From: Flavobacterium fluvii | GTDB lineage: Bacteria; Bacteroidota; Bacteroidia; Flavobacteriales; Flavobacteriaceae | NCBI RefSeq assembly: GCF_900129545.1 | Contig: NZ_FQWB01000004.1 | Span: forward strand, 351,098 to 415,097 | Reading direction: 5' to 3' | DNA length: 64,000 nt | In this document: piece by piece, positions 9,174 to 16,521 of the stretch | Position numbering within the stretch: the stretch's first letter is position 1 | Layout: the number at the start of each line of letters is the position of its first letter | Translations under genes and position numbers: made by a program | Notes under the pieces: model-generated | What the model was told of the DNA's origin: nothing | Databases searched by the model: none | The model's input: the letters and a program-made list of their open reading frames with translations, nothing else

Positions 9174-10031
9174 TCACTCTTCGTTTTTATTTTTCTCATT
9201 ATGTCTTAATTTGCAAATGAATGCAGACATTTCTCTTGTTAAAATATCCAAAGTAATTGCAGATTCTTTTATGCAAGCCACAAACTGCTTTAATTCCCCT
9301 GGAGAGCTTGTCGCTTGTTCCAACATGTTCGAAAAACCCAAAATATTGGCAATGGGCTGTCTTACTTTGTGCGAAGTAATAAACATCATTTCCTCCAATC
9401 CTTTTACATATTCCCTTTGTTTGTCTTTGGCTATTTTGAGATTCCTGTTGGCAATATTCAGTTCCGCAGTTTTTATTTGCCGCTCCTGGGTTTTATAAAT
9501 CAATTTTTTATTGGCAATAACCAACTCCGATTCCCTTATGGTTTTTTCCAGTTTTTGAAAGGCGAGTTCCTTATTGGCAATAATCAATTCTACGGCTCGT
9601 TTTTCTTTCTCTTTATTTTGAAACACAAGTTCGCTTTTTGCAATAACCAACTCCGAAGCCCGTTTTTCTTTTTCACTGTTTTGAAAAGCAAGTTCAATAT
9701 TGGCAATGGCCAACTCGGCAGCACGTTTTTCCTTTTCTTCATATTGAAAAGCCAATTCTTTATTTGCCAAGATTAACTCGGCAGCAAGATTTACTTTTTC
9801 CCTGTATTGAAAACGAAGTTCATTATTTGCCTTAATGGATTCGTTGGCCTTTTTTTCAATCTCTGCATTTTTACGAACCTCTTTTTTATTGACCAAAAAT
9901 AATTTTCGAGCAAGTTTTTCTTCCATCATTGCGATGGATTCTTTCAAAACATCATTTTCATCAATCGCTTCCATATCTTTTGATTTATTATGGCAACAAA
10001 ATCCCAACCAGCATTTTAAACAATATGCCAA
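9174..10031 (-). CDS. Coiled-coil repeat protein with a histidine-kinase DHp segment but no ATPase domain
   Basis: The 285-residue protein is built from seven tandem 21-residue repeats (about 61-207) of the form RAxELxIANxELAFQNxEKEK, that is three heptads each, predicting a long coiled coil. A DHp-like helix follows, with the phosphoacceptor motif ITSHKVRQPIANILGF (His221). The protein then ends after about 60 residues; no HATPase N, G1 or G2 box is present. It can therefore accept but not generate a phosphoryl group by itself. The same 21-residue repeat occurs four times in the hybrid kinase at 24362-27658, suggesting a partner. An internal ATG at 9974 (MEAIDEN) is an alternative start. Confidence 0.8.
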   Translation of the reverse strand: MAYCLKCWLGFCCHNKSKDMEAIDENDVLKESIAMMEEKLARKLFLVNKKEVRKNAEIEKKANESIKANNELRFQYREKVNLAAELILANKELAFQYEEKEKRAAELAIANIELAFQNSEKEKRASELVIAKSELVFQNKEKEKRAVELIIANKELAFQKLEKTIRESELVIANKKLIYKTQERQIKTAELNIANRNLKIAKDKQREYVKGLEEMMFITSHKVRQPIANILGFSNMLEQATSSPGELKQFVACIKESAITLDILTREMSAFICKLRHNEKNKNEE

Positions 10032-10188
10032 CTAAAACAGAGATTGTCATTTCCAAAAATAAGAAAACAAAACACCAACGGTTTAGCCTAATGTGTTAAA
10101 CATTGGCAATCCTGAAGGTGTCGTATTTAAATCTATGTTTTGAAAAAAAGTTCTATTGTTTGTTGCTTAATTATATTAGGTTTCGAAT

Positions 10189-10467
10189 TTAAACCTCCAT
10201 ATTTTTCAATTCTTTTTTCACGGAATTCAACCTTGCTTCTCCATCAGAAATTAATTCTTCTTTTGCGTGCCAAATGTTCTCGTATTTATCATTCATCGAT
10301 TCCAACAAAGAATCGAATTTGTCTTTCAAGACATCTACGCCATCATTGGCTTTATTCATGATTCTTTTTCTTGTTTTTGATCCTTTTTCAGGCGCAAACA
10401 AAACACCCATCAATGCACCTGCGGCAACACCGCCCAAAACTCCCAATAATAATTTACTTGAATTCAT
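10189..10467 (-). CDS. YtxH-domain protein
   Basis: The 92-residue protein has an N-terminal Gly/Ala-rich membrane helix (LLLGVLGGVAAGALMGVLFAP) followed directly by EKGSKTRKRI, the hallmark of YtxH proteins. An amphipathic helical tail follows. YtxH genes are often general-stress induced in other bacteria. The gene lies 26 bp after the DUF5670-type gene and probably ends the operon that starts at the CsbD gene. Confidence 0.85.
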   Translation of the reverse strand: MNSSKLLLGVLGGVAAGALMGVLFAPEKGSKTRKRIMNKANDGVDVLKDKFDSLLESMNDKYENIWHAKEELISDGEARLNSVKKELKNMEV

Positions 10468-10493
10468 AATTTATGTTTTTATGTTTAATTTAT

Positions 10494-10646
10494 TTATAAT
10501 CTTCTGCCTTGAATAAGTCTCAACAAGACCGCAACAATTGCTATAACAAGAAGAATGTGGATGATTGATCCCACACTGTAAGCGAAGAATCCTATGGCCC
10601 ATAAAATGATTAGAATGATTGCCAAGGTGTAAAGTAGATTGCTCAT
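10494..10646 (-). CDS. Small Lmo0937/DUF5670-family membrane protein
   Basis: This short frame encodes 50 residues. It starts MSNLLYTLAIILIILWAIGF, contains the typical SVGSIIHILLVIAIVA segment and ends LIQGRRL. Two hydrophobic helices with a short basic tail define the family. Its function is unknown, but it commonly neighbours stress genes. It sits 18 bp after the preceding lipoprotein gene stop (10665) and before the YtxH gene. Confidence 0.85.
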   Translation of the reverse strand: MSNLLYTLAIILIILWAIGFFAYSVGSIIHILLVIAIVAVLLRLIQGRRL

Positions 10647-10664
10647 GATTTCTTTTTTTTAAAA

Positions 10665-11108
10665 TTATTTTTTATTGTCAACGGTTAAATCTTTCAGGCT
10701 CTGGCCTAATTCGTGCATATCGTGATTGAATTCGCGTTTAAAAGATTGCCAATCTTCATTTGCGCCGTTTTTATGCGTTTCCATTTTGACTTTAAGGTCT
10801 TTGTTTTTTTGTTCCAGGATTTCAATATTTTTTTCATATTTGGCGTCGATTGCGCTTCCCGTGTTTTTTATTTTGAGCTTCAATTCAGCGATTCGTTCCT
10901 CATTTTTGATGATGATGGAATCTCCAGAATTCTTGAACGCTTTCCATTCTTCTGCAGTTGCCTCTTTCTTGGCGTCTATAAATTCCTTATTGGCATCTTT
11001 CACCTTTTCTGTGGCTTCTTTTTCTTCTTTGGTGGCAGGTTTGCAACTCACTACTGTTATTGCTGTCAAAAACATCATAACGGTTACTGCAAAAATTATT
11101 TTTCTCAT
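10665..11108 (-). CDS. Coiled-coil lipoprotein of unknown function
   Basis: The 147-residue protein has a lipoprotein signal (lipobox VVSC, Cys22). A highly charged helical region follows (KEEKEATEKVKDANKEF, ERIAELKLKIKN, EQKNKDLKVKMETHKN), predicting a coiled coil in the periplasm or on the outer membrane. It follows the CsbD gene by 49 bp, in the same orientation, within the palindrome-led operon. I do not recognise a characterised family. Confidence 0.75.
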   Translation of the reverse strand: MRKIIFAVTVMMFLTAITVVSCKPATKEEKEATEKVKDANKEFIDAKKEATAEEWKAFKNSGDSIIIKNEERIAELKLKIKNTGSAIDAKYEKNIEILEQKNKDLKVKMETHKNGANEDWQSFKREFNHDMHELGQSLKDLTVDNKK

Positions 11109-11157
11109 TTTTTTGATGTTTTTTGAATTGATGAAACGTTGTCTTGTAAAAAGACGG

Positions 11158-11343
11158 TTAAAGTGCTCCTATTATTTTGAACAATTCCTCCTTGGTTTTT
11201 CCTAGTTTTTTTTGAAGCTTCCCCAACATTTCTTCTTTTTTGCCTTTTACAAATAGCAAATCATTGTCTGTCAAGGCTGCAAATTTTTGTTTCAATTTGC
11301 TTTTTTGTTCTTCCCAGTTTCCAGTAAGTTCTATAGTGCTCAT
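11158..11343 (-). CDS. CsbD-family general stress protein
   Basis: The 61-residue protein has the CsbD pattern: NWEEQKSKLKQKFAALTDNDL, here broken as NWEEQKSKLKQ then KFAALTDNDL, followed by GKKEEMLGKLQKKLGKTKEE. CsbD proteins are small hydrophilic proteins of unknown mechanism induced by starvation or SigB-type stress. It is the first gene after palindrome copy b (70 bp upstream) and likely heads an operon with the lipoprotein, DUF5670 and YtxH genes. Confidence 0.88.
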   Translation of the reverse strand: MSTIELTGNWEEQKSKLKQKFAALTDNDLLFVKGKKEEMLGKLQKKLGKTKEELFKIIGAL

Positions 11344-11413
11344 TTTTTTTTGAATTTATTTGTGAATGTGTTTTCACAACTATACAAAGGTCGTGTCATC
11401 ATACCTCGAAAGT

Positions 11414-11448
11414 GTTACATAACTTTAGAAAGAAGTTACATCATTCAC
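11414..11448 (-). promoter_or_regulatory. Island palindrome copy b (CsbD operon)
   Basis: The 35-bp element has GTTACATAACTT and AAGTTACATCATTCAC arms separated by 7 nt. A CTTTG box on the gene strand (11385-11389) lies 25 nt from the element edge. The start codon of the CsbD gene is 70 bp away. Confidence 0.8.
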
Positions 11449-11489
11449 ACATTTTGAATGTTTTAGCTTTATTGTTGGGCAATAAAAAT

Positions 11490-11909
11490 TCAATCCACTT
11501 CTTTTTTATCTATTTCTTTCTCCATCTCTTTCACTTGTTCAGCCAGTTCTAAATATTCCTTGGAAAGTTCCGTAACTTCTCGTTCGGTTTTTTCTTCGGC
11601 ATTAATAACCGAATTTTTTGCCGGTTCGTGAGATGACACCAGTTCATTTACTTTCAAATGCAGGGAACCCGAAAACTTGTTGAATGATTTTTGAATAATA
11701 AACAAACTCAAAAAAGTAAGTCCCAATATGACATCCCCAATAATTTGATGAATATCCTGGCTGGTAAACAAAAGATTAATCCACCAGAACAGCACCAAAC
11801 AAAAAGCCAAAATAAACGTGATGGAATCTCCAAGAATGATGGTCGCCAAAGAAACCAATTTTTCGAAAATCTTTTCGGTGAAGCCGTATATGTTTCTTAT
11901 TTTTTTCAT
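11490..11909 (-). CDS. Low-affinity iron permease family-like membrane protein
   Basis: The 139-residue protein has two clear membrane helices (about 20-42 and 56-75) with the family-like motif FWWINLLFTSQDIHQIIGD, which I give here only in part (FWWINLLFTSQD, then IIGDVILGLTFL). A charged C-terminal coiled coil follows (TEREVTELSKEYLELAEQ). Members resemble the half-size bacterial relatives of fungal Fet4; transport has not been shown for most of them. It follows a 72-residue gene by 2 bp, so the two are co-transcribed. Confidence 0.75.
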   Translation of the reverse strand: MKKIRNIYGFTEKIFEKLVSLATIILGDSITFILAFCLVLFWWINLLFTSQDIHQIIGDVILGLTFLSLFIIQKSFNKFSGSLHLKVNELVSSHEPAKNSVINAEEKTEREVTELSKEYLELAEQVKEMEKEIDKKEVD

Positions 11910-11911
11910 TT

Positions 11912-12130
11912 TTATTTTGTTGGCGAATGCTGATTCTTGATGTAATCTTTTAATAAAACATCCAATGAGTCATAATAACCCTGCAAGGTTTTAGTATTCA
12001 TTTTGGGATTTTCCATATTAGGAATCGTGTCGGGCATCTCTGAAATGTATTTCGACAATTCAGGATATTGTTCCCTTATTTTCATGGTGATTTTGAGAAT
12101 GGCAGTGTCGAGTTCTTTTTCAGTTTTCAT
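11912..12130 (-). CDS. Small soluble protein of unknown function
   Basis: The 72-residue protein is hydrophilic and mostly helical in composition (KELDTAILKITMKIREQYPELSK in pieces). It contains MPDTIPNMENPKMN in the middle and a helical end (LQGYYDSLDVLLKDY). The compact spacing (2 bp to the iron-permease-like gene, 33 bp after the preceding gene) supports it being real. No family is recognised. Confidence 0.65.
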   Translation of the reverse strand: MKTEKELDTAILKITMKIREQYPELSKYISEMPDTIPNMENPKMNTKTLQGYYDSLDVLLKDYIKNQHSPTK

Positions 12131-12163
12131 GATAAATTGTATTAATCAATTACTGGAACAATG

Positions 12164-12403
12164 TTATTTTTTCAACCAAGATTTATAATCAAATAGATTG
12201 TCTTCCTGAGCCCTTACAGAACATCCGCTAGCTTTATTGTAATATCTTTGTTCTTGCTGATTGGTGACTTCATTATAAGACATTGCCACCTCAAGATTAC
12301 ATTTTGCATTGCTGGCATAAAAACCAATCAAATCTTGATTTTCGGCTAAAATATCCAAAGATTGAACTGCTTTAATTAGGTCGTTAATTACGGTCATTAT
12401 CAT
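12164..12403 (-). CDS. Small protein of unknown function, first gene after palindrome copy c
   Basis: The frame opens at 12478, but that codon overlaps the palindrome and lies upstream of its CTTTG box. The ATG at 12403 or 12397 (MTVINDLIKAVQSL) is the likely start, giving 77-79 residues. The protein is soluble, with one central and one C-terminal aromatic patch (YYNKASGCSVRAQEDNLFDYKSW). It probably heads the three-gene unit 12403 to 11490. No family is recognised. Confidence 0.65.
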   Translation of the reverse strand: MIMTVINDLIKAVQSLDILAENQDLIGFYASNAKCNLEVAMSYNEVTNQQEQRYYNKASGCSVRAQEDNLFDYKSWLKK

Positions 12404-12469
12404 GATTTTGTTTTGTCGAAAATGAGTTTTCTCGACTTCACAAAGATGAAGCGCTTTCCGAAAAAAAGT

Positions 12470-12504
12470 GTTACACAACTTTATCCCAAAGTTGCATAAT
12501 TCAC
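12470..12504 (-). promoter_or_regulatory. Island palindrome copy c
   Basis: This is the best-formed copy: GTTACACAACTT, 7 nt, AAGTTGCATAATTCAC. A CTTTG box on the gene strand (12441-12445) lies exactly 25 nt from the element edge. It sits 66 bp before the ATG at 12403. Confidence 0.82.
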
Positions 12505-12538
12505 ATATTGAATGACTTGAATTTTAGAAATTTACAAA

Positions 12539-12766
12539 TCAGGCACTCCTCTTCTTTCTATTGCTTTCTTCAATGACAATGAAACCGCCAACGATTATCA
12601 TCAACCCAATAACGGGCTCCCATTGCACGGGGTTATCTTGTTCATTGCTTATGCTGGTCGATCCCATTTCCGCCAATTGTTCGTCGGTTACATAATTAAA
12701 ACCCGTGCAAACCGTCATTATGATTCCCATCATGATAAATACTACCCCAAGAATTTTTGTGTCCAT
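12539..12766 (-). CDS. Small two-helix membrane protein, unknown function
   Basis: The 75-residue protein has helices at about 5-24 (GVVFIMMGIIMTVCTGF) and 49-66 (VIGLMIIVGGFIVIEE), with an acidic loop between and a basic end (SNRKKRSA). Its ATG lies 4 bp after the stop of the mlaD-like gene, so it is probably the last gene of the Mla operon. The function is unknown. Confidence 0.7.
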   Translation of the reverse strand: MDTKILGVVFIMMGIIMTVCTGFNYVTDEQLAEMGSTSISNEQDNPVQWEPVIGLMIIVGGFIVIEESNRKKRSA

Positions 12767-12770
12767 TTTT

Positions 12771-13619
12771 CTATTTTTTATTCTTCTCTTTTTCTTCTTT
12801 TGCTAACTCTTCCTGTTTCTTTGCTTCGGCTTTTTTCTTTTTGTTGAAATAGCCTTTCAGCAGAAAATTGTCCTTGGCGGCTTCCATATTTTCGCTCAAT
12901 CCTTTTGTTCCCGCTTCCAGATTCGACATCGTCGAATCTAGTTTTATGCCTAGTTGTTCGTCTTTGACCAGTTTTGAAAGCATTCCTTTTCCGTTGTTCA
13001 TGCTGGTGGTGAATTTGGAAAACTCTTTGGTACTTATTTCTAGATTGGCCAATGTGTTTTGCAAACTGTTGGCGAATTCTTTGTCGTTCATCAGCTTGGA
13101 CAAAGTGCCATTTCCATTATTCATGCTGGAGCTAAATTGGGCCAGTTCGGCCGTAATAATTCCCGCATTGTCCAAAGTCGTTTTCACGCTTTTCATCAAG
13201 TCTTCCATTTCAATGGCACTTTTCGACTTAATAAAGTCGTTGTCCTTGACTACCACTTGGGAAATAGTTCCGGGTGAAACTGTCAAAACTTTGTCTCCCA
13301 TCAATCCATCAGAGCCTATACTGGCCGTGGCATCCTTTTTAATGTATTTTTGAACGTCTTCTTCCATCAACAAACTCACGACTACGGTAGAATCATTTAT
13401 CAATTCTATTTCGCTGACAGTTCCCACATTGATTCCCGAAAAACGCACATTGTTTCCCACTTTCAAACCACTAACCGTTTTGAATTGTGACTTCAAATTG
13501 AAAGTGTCCCCAAACAAATTTTGCTGTTTTCCAACAAAATAAATAGTGATGACAAACAGTACTAGTCCAATGACCACAAACATTCCTAATTTCCAATTTG
13601 ATCCGGTATCTTTATTCAT
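12771..13619 (-). CDS. mlaD: MlaD-like MCE-domain substrate-binding protein
   Basis: The 282-residue protein has an N-terminal membrane anchor (about 9-28: LGMFVVIGLVLFVITIYF) and an MCE domain at about 38-115 (LKSQFKTVSGLKVGNNVRFSGINVG in pieces, then GLMGDKVLTVSPG). A long helical region contains two related segments (SSMNNGNGTLSKLMND and TSMNNGKGMLSKLVKD), and the tail is Lys/Glu-rich. MlaD proteins form periplasmic hexamers that ferry phospholipids between membranes. It follows the ATPase gene by 19 bp. Here the system is placed under palindrome copy d. Confidence 0.9.
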   Translation of the reverse strand: MNKDTGSNWKLGMFVVIGLVLFVITIYFVGKQQNLFGDTFNLKSQFKTVSGLKVGNNVRFSGINVGTVSEIELINDSTVVVSLLMEEDVQKYIKKDATASIGSDGLMGDKVLTVSPGTISQVVVKDNDFIKSKSAIEMEDLMKSVKTTLDNAGIITAELAQFSSSMNNGNGTLSKLMNDKEFANSLQNTLANLEISTKEFSKFTTSMNNGKGMLSKLVKDEQLGIKLDSTMSNLEAGTKGLSENMEAAKDNFLLKGYFNKKKKAEAKKQEELAKEEKEKNKK

Positions 13620-13638
13620 GATTTATATTATTTATTGT

Positions 13639-14373
13639 TTAAATGAAAAATGAGTGTACCCATTCGTCCTTGCTTTTTTCCAGTTCTTCATAACTACCTT
13701 CGGCAGTAATTTCGCCTTCATTAAGAATCAATATTCTATTTCCCGTTGTTTTTGCACAAGCCATGTCGTGTGTAATTATGATGGAACTTGCTTTGTATTT
13801 TTCTTGAACAGACAATATCAATTCACTGATTTCCCTCGAGGTAATGGTGTCCAAACCCGAAGTGGGTTCGTCATATAAAATAATTTTTGGCTTGATGATG
13901 ATGGCTCTTGCCAATGCGATTCTTTTTTTCATCCCGCCAGACAATTCCGAAGGCATTTTGTCTATGGATTCTGCCAACCCAACATTTTCCAATGCTTCCA
14001 TAATTTTACTTTCAATTTCTGGCTCGGCTAAATTTCGAGTATGGTGTTTTAACGCAAATTTCAAGTTTTGCCTTACCGACATCGAATCATACAAGGCGCC
14101 ATTTTGAAACATAAAACCAATATTGACCCGCATATTATTAAGATCATCGTCGTTTAATGCGCTTACTTCTTCGTCAAAAATTTTAATTTCTCCTTTGTCG
14201 GCTTTAACTAATCCCACCAAACATTTGATGGTCACTGATTTTCCGGAACCAGAACGCCCCAGAATAACCAAATTTTCTCCCTTGTTTACCGAAAGATTAA
14301 TTCCTTTCAAAACTTCGTTTTCCCCGAAAGTTTTATACAAATCCTTTATAACAATAACTGGTTGTGTTTCCAT
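13639..14373 (-). CDS. mlaF: MlaF-like ABC transporter ATPase
   Basis: The 244-residue ABC ATPase shows Walker A GRSGSGKS (about 34-41), Q-loop MFQNGALYDSMSV, signature LSGGMKKR, Walker B KIILYDEPTSGLD and H-loop ITHDM. FQNGALYDS and SGGMKKR are typical of MlaF/Mkl. It energises the MlaE permease for lipid traffic. It starts 4 bp after the mlaE-like gene. Confidence 0.93.
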   Translation of the reverse strand: METQPVIVIKDLYKTFGENEVLKGINLSVNKGENLVILGRSGSGKSVTIKCLVGLVKADKGEIKIFDEEVSALNDDDLNNMRVNIGFMFQNGALYDSMSVRQNLKFALKHHTRNLAEPEIESKIMEALENVGLAESIDKMPSELSGGMKKRIALARAIIIKPKIILYDEPTSGLDTITSREISELILSVQEKYKASSIIITHDMACAKTTGNRILILNEGEITAEGSYEELEKSKDEWVHSFFI

Positions 14374-14377
14374 AATT

Positions 14378-15136
14378 CTAGAAAAATAAATCGGTTAGTT
14401 GAACGGCCAGCATATCAATAATAAAAATGGAAAGCGAAGCGGCAACCACGGCTTCATTTGCAGCAATACCTACACTTGCCGTCCCGTTTGAAGCATTAAA
14501 ACCCTTGTAACAACCTATTAATCCAATAAAAAAACCGAAGAAAAAAGTCTTGATGATGGCTGGAAATAAATCCAAAAACTCCAGATGTTCCAACACGTCG
14601 GAGAAATAGCGAAACAAGGTCATGTTTCCGTGGATGTTGTAACCAATATAGCCTCCATAAATTCCGACAAAATCGGCATAAATCACCAAGAGAGGCACCA
14701 TGAGAGTGGTGGCCAAAATTCGGGTAACCACTAAATATTTATAGGGATTCACTGCCGAAACTTCCATGGCGTCTATTTGTTCCGTTACTTTCATCGAACC
14801 CAATTCGGCACCAATTCCAGAAGCAATTTTTCCAGCGCAAATTAAGGCGGTAATTACTGGGGCAATTTCTCGAATCAAGGACAAGGAAACCATGCTGGGC
14901 AACCAGGATTCAGCCCCAAATTTCAATAATGTAGGTCGGGATTGAATGGTTAAAACCAAACCCATTATAAATCCCGTGATGGTTATCAAGGGCAAGGTTT
15001 TGTATCCAACGGCGAAACATTGCCTGCTAAACTCCCTCCATTGAAAAACGGGCTTGAGAAGTTCCTTGAAAAACCTCAAGGTAAATTGGGTCATGTCACC
15101 CGCTTCTTCAAAAATATTTTTTATATATACAGTCAA
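14378..15136 (-). CDS. mlaE: MlaE-like ABC transporter permease
   Basis: The 252-residue protein has the MlaE permease pattern: LITITGFIMGLVLTIQS, LIREIAPVITALICAGKIASGIGAELGSM (in pieces), VTEQIDAMEVSAVNP and GCYKGFNASNGTASVG. It has about five membrane helices. EQIDAMEV and the ExG-type segment are family hallmarks. It follows the 129-residue gene by about 40 bp, so transcription from palindrome copy d probably reaches it. No MlaA, MlaB or MlaC homologue is seen in the window. Confidence 0.93.
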   Translation of the reverse strand: MTVYIKNIFEEAGDMTQFTLRFFKELLKPVFQWREFSRQCFAVGYKTLPLITITGFIMGLVLTIQSRPTLLKFGAESWLPSMVSLSLIREIAPVITALICAGKIASGIGAELGSMKVTEQIDAMEVSAVNPYKYLVVTRILATTLMVPLLVIYADFVGIYGGYIGYNIHGNMTLFRYFSDVLEHLEFLDLFPAIIKTFFFGFFIGLIGCYKGFNASNGTASVGIAANEAVVAASLSIFIIDMLAVQLTDLFF

Positions 15137-15175
15137 AATAGTTCGGTTTTATATTTTTATGAAATTCTTTTCAAA

Positions 15176-15565
15176 CTAAACTCCTGCTTCCGAAAAGTAA
15201 GCCTTCACAAAAGCTATTTTTTGATTCTCGGTCATTGTATCGGTGTTTTTTACTTCAATTTTCATTTTTCCGAAACCCTCCACTTTGTTTAAAATAGCCA
15301 ACAATTCGGCTTTGGCATTGGTTGGACCAAAGAGTACCACTTCGCCATAATCCTTGATTACCTCAACCAGTTTTTTGTAATAGCTGGATAATTGTTGTTG
15401 CTCCTTGTTATGCATCAGGTTTTCGCTTTTGGCCAAAGCCTGCGTTTCTTCTTGATGTGTAAATTCTGATTCGATGGTTATTCTTTCGAAAGAATCAAAC
15501 GTAAATTCTATTAAATAAGCGATGGAATGATCCATCCATACTCCCAATTTTTTTACTGCTTTCAT
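15176..15565 (-). CDS. Small soluble protein, possible release-factor-fold family, first gene after palindrome copy d
   Basis: The frame opens at 15616, but the ATG at 15565 (MKAVKKLGVWMDHSIAYLIE) is the natural start, giving 129 residues. An N-terminal segment GVWMDHSIAYLIEF precedes a helix-rich middle. A segment VIKDYGEVVLFGPTNAKAEL then recalls the eRF1 domain-3-like or host-attachment-type fold, where a protein covers a nucleic-acid or ribosome site; this is only a resemblance. It probably leads the mlaEFD operon. Confidence 0.65.
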   Translation of the reverse strand: MKAVKKLGVWMDHSIAYLIEFTFDSFERITIESEFTHQEETQALAKSENLMHNKEQQQLSSYYKKLVEVIKDYGEVVLFGPTNAKAELLAILNKVEGFGKMKIEVKNTDTMTENQKIAFVKAYFSEAGV

Positions 15566-15656
15566 ATCATTGTTTTTTTGAGGTTGATTCGATAGTTGCA
15601 ATTGAAACAATCTCATTTATAATAAGGTAAAGATGAGCCTATTAATACTGTAAATT

Positions 15657-15691
15657 GTTATACAACTTTTGTTATAAGTTGTATTATTCAC
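15657..15691 (-). promoter_or_regulatory. Island palindrome copy d (Mla operon)
   Basis: The element is well formed: GTTATACAACTT, 7 nt, AAGTTGTATTATTCAC. A CTTTA box on the gene strand (15628-15632) lies 25 nt from the element edge. It is 91 bp before the ATG at 15565. Confidence 0.8.
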
Positions 15692-15738
15692 TCTTTTTTG
15701 AACAAACTGTTTTACACTTAAAATTGGACATAAAAAAA

Positions 15739-15760
15739 GGCTGTCTCCAAAAGACAGCCT
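15739..15760 (-). terminator. Intrinsic terminator of dps
   Basis: AGGCTGTCT pairs with AGACAGCCT around a 4-nt loop. A T-tract follows on the minus strand (A-run at 15732-15738). It lies about 70 bp past the dps stop. Confidence 0.85.
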
Positions 15761-15830
15761 CAAACCAAAAAAATTTCTCAAATTTTTCTTCACCAAAAGA
15801 TATTTCTTTGTTTTGGTTTTAATTATGCCA

Positions 15831-16304
15831 TTAACCTAAATACCTTCTCATAATCCAGGCGATGGTTTCGTGTTGTTGCAGGATTCCCGTAAGCAAATCG
15901 GCCGTTCCGGCATCATGATAATCATTGATGCACAAATCAATATCTTTACGCAATTCGGCTATCATCATTTCGTGATCGGATAGCAATTCCGAAAGCATTG
16001 ACTTTCGAACAGGATATTCGTTTGGATGCTCCACAATTCGCGAAAGCAATGAAAACTCGTTCATCGTTCCAATGGTTTTACCTCCCAATTTACCAATTCG
16101 TTCCGCTACTGCATCTATAACAACTTCCAATTCTGCGTATTGCGATTCAAATAATTTGTGCAGTTCCATAAAACTTTCGCCTGCCACATTCCAATGGAAT
16201 TTTCTGGTTTTGATGTAAAGCATCATCTCGTCCGACAAAATAACGGAAAGCAAGTTGTTTATTTTTTGCAAATGATTTTCGCTAATTCCAATTTTTGGTA
16301 TCAT
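15831..16304 (-). CDS. dps: Dps-family ferritin-like DNA protection protein
   Basis: The 157-residue protein fits Dps length. KFHWNVAGESFMELHKLFE carries the first ferroxidase His. VVIDAVAERIGKLGG carries the Asp and Glu four residues apart. The rest is a four-helix bundle. Dps dodecamers oxidise and store iron and shield DNA in stationary phase. Palindrome copy e lies 177 bp upstream, overlapping the very end of the preceding intergenic gap, so it appears to be a member of the island regulon. Confidence 0.93.
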   Translation of the reverse strand: MIPKIGISENHLQKINNLLSVILSDEMMLYIKTRKFHWNVAGESFMELHKLFESQYAELEVVIDAVAERIGKLGGKTIGTMNEFSLLSRIVEHPNEYPVRKSMLSELLSDHEMMIAELRKDIDLCINDYHDAGTADLLTGILQQHETIAWIMRRYLG

Positions 16305-16481
16305 GTTATTTTTGTATTTATGTTTTGAAATAATTAAAAACCATCAAAATCATCTGTTAGTACCGCAATTTTTTGTGGTGAGATTCTTCTTCTCTTGACT
16401 AAACGACATTGATTGTTTTTATCCAGAATTCAATTTACATTAATTCTATATTGTAAAATTCAAAAAACTGAACATTAAATC

Positions 16482-16516
16482 GTTACACAACTTTTTGGAA
16501 AAGCTGTGTAATTCCT
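16482..16516 (-). promoter_or_regulatory. Island palindrome copy e (dps)
   Basis: The element has GTTACACAACTT, 7 nt, AAGCTGTGTAATTC. The right flank is less conserved (ATTCCT instead of ATTCAC). The 25-nt position holds only a TTTTA stretch. It lies 177 bp upstream of the dps ATG, as copy g does for its gene. Confidence 0.65.
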
Positions 16517-16521
16517 TGCTT

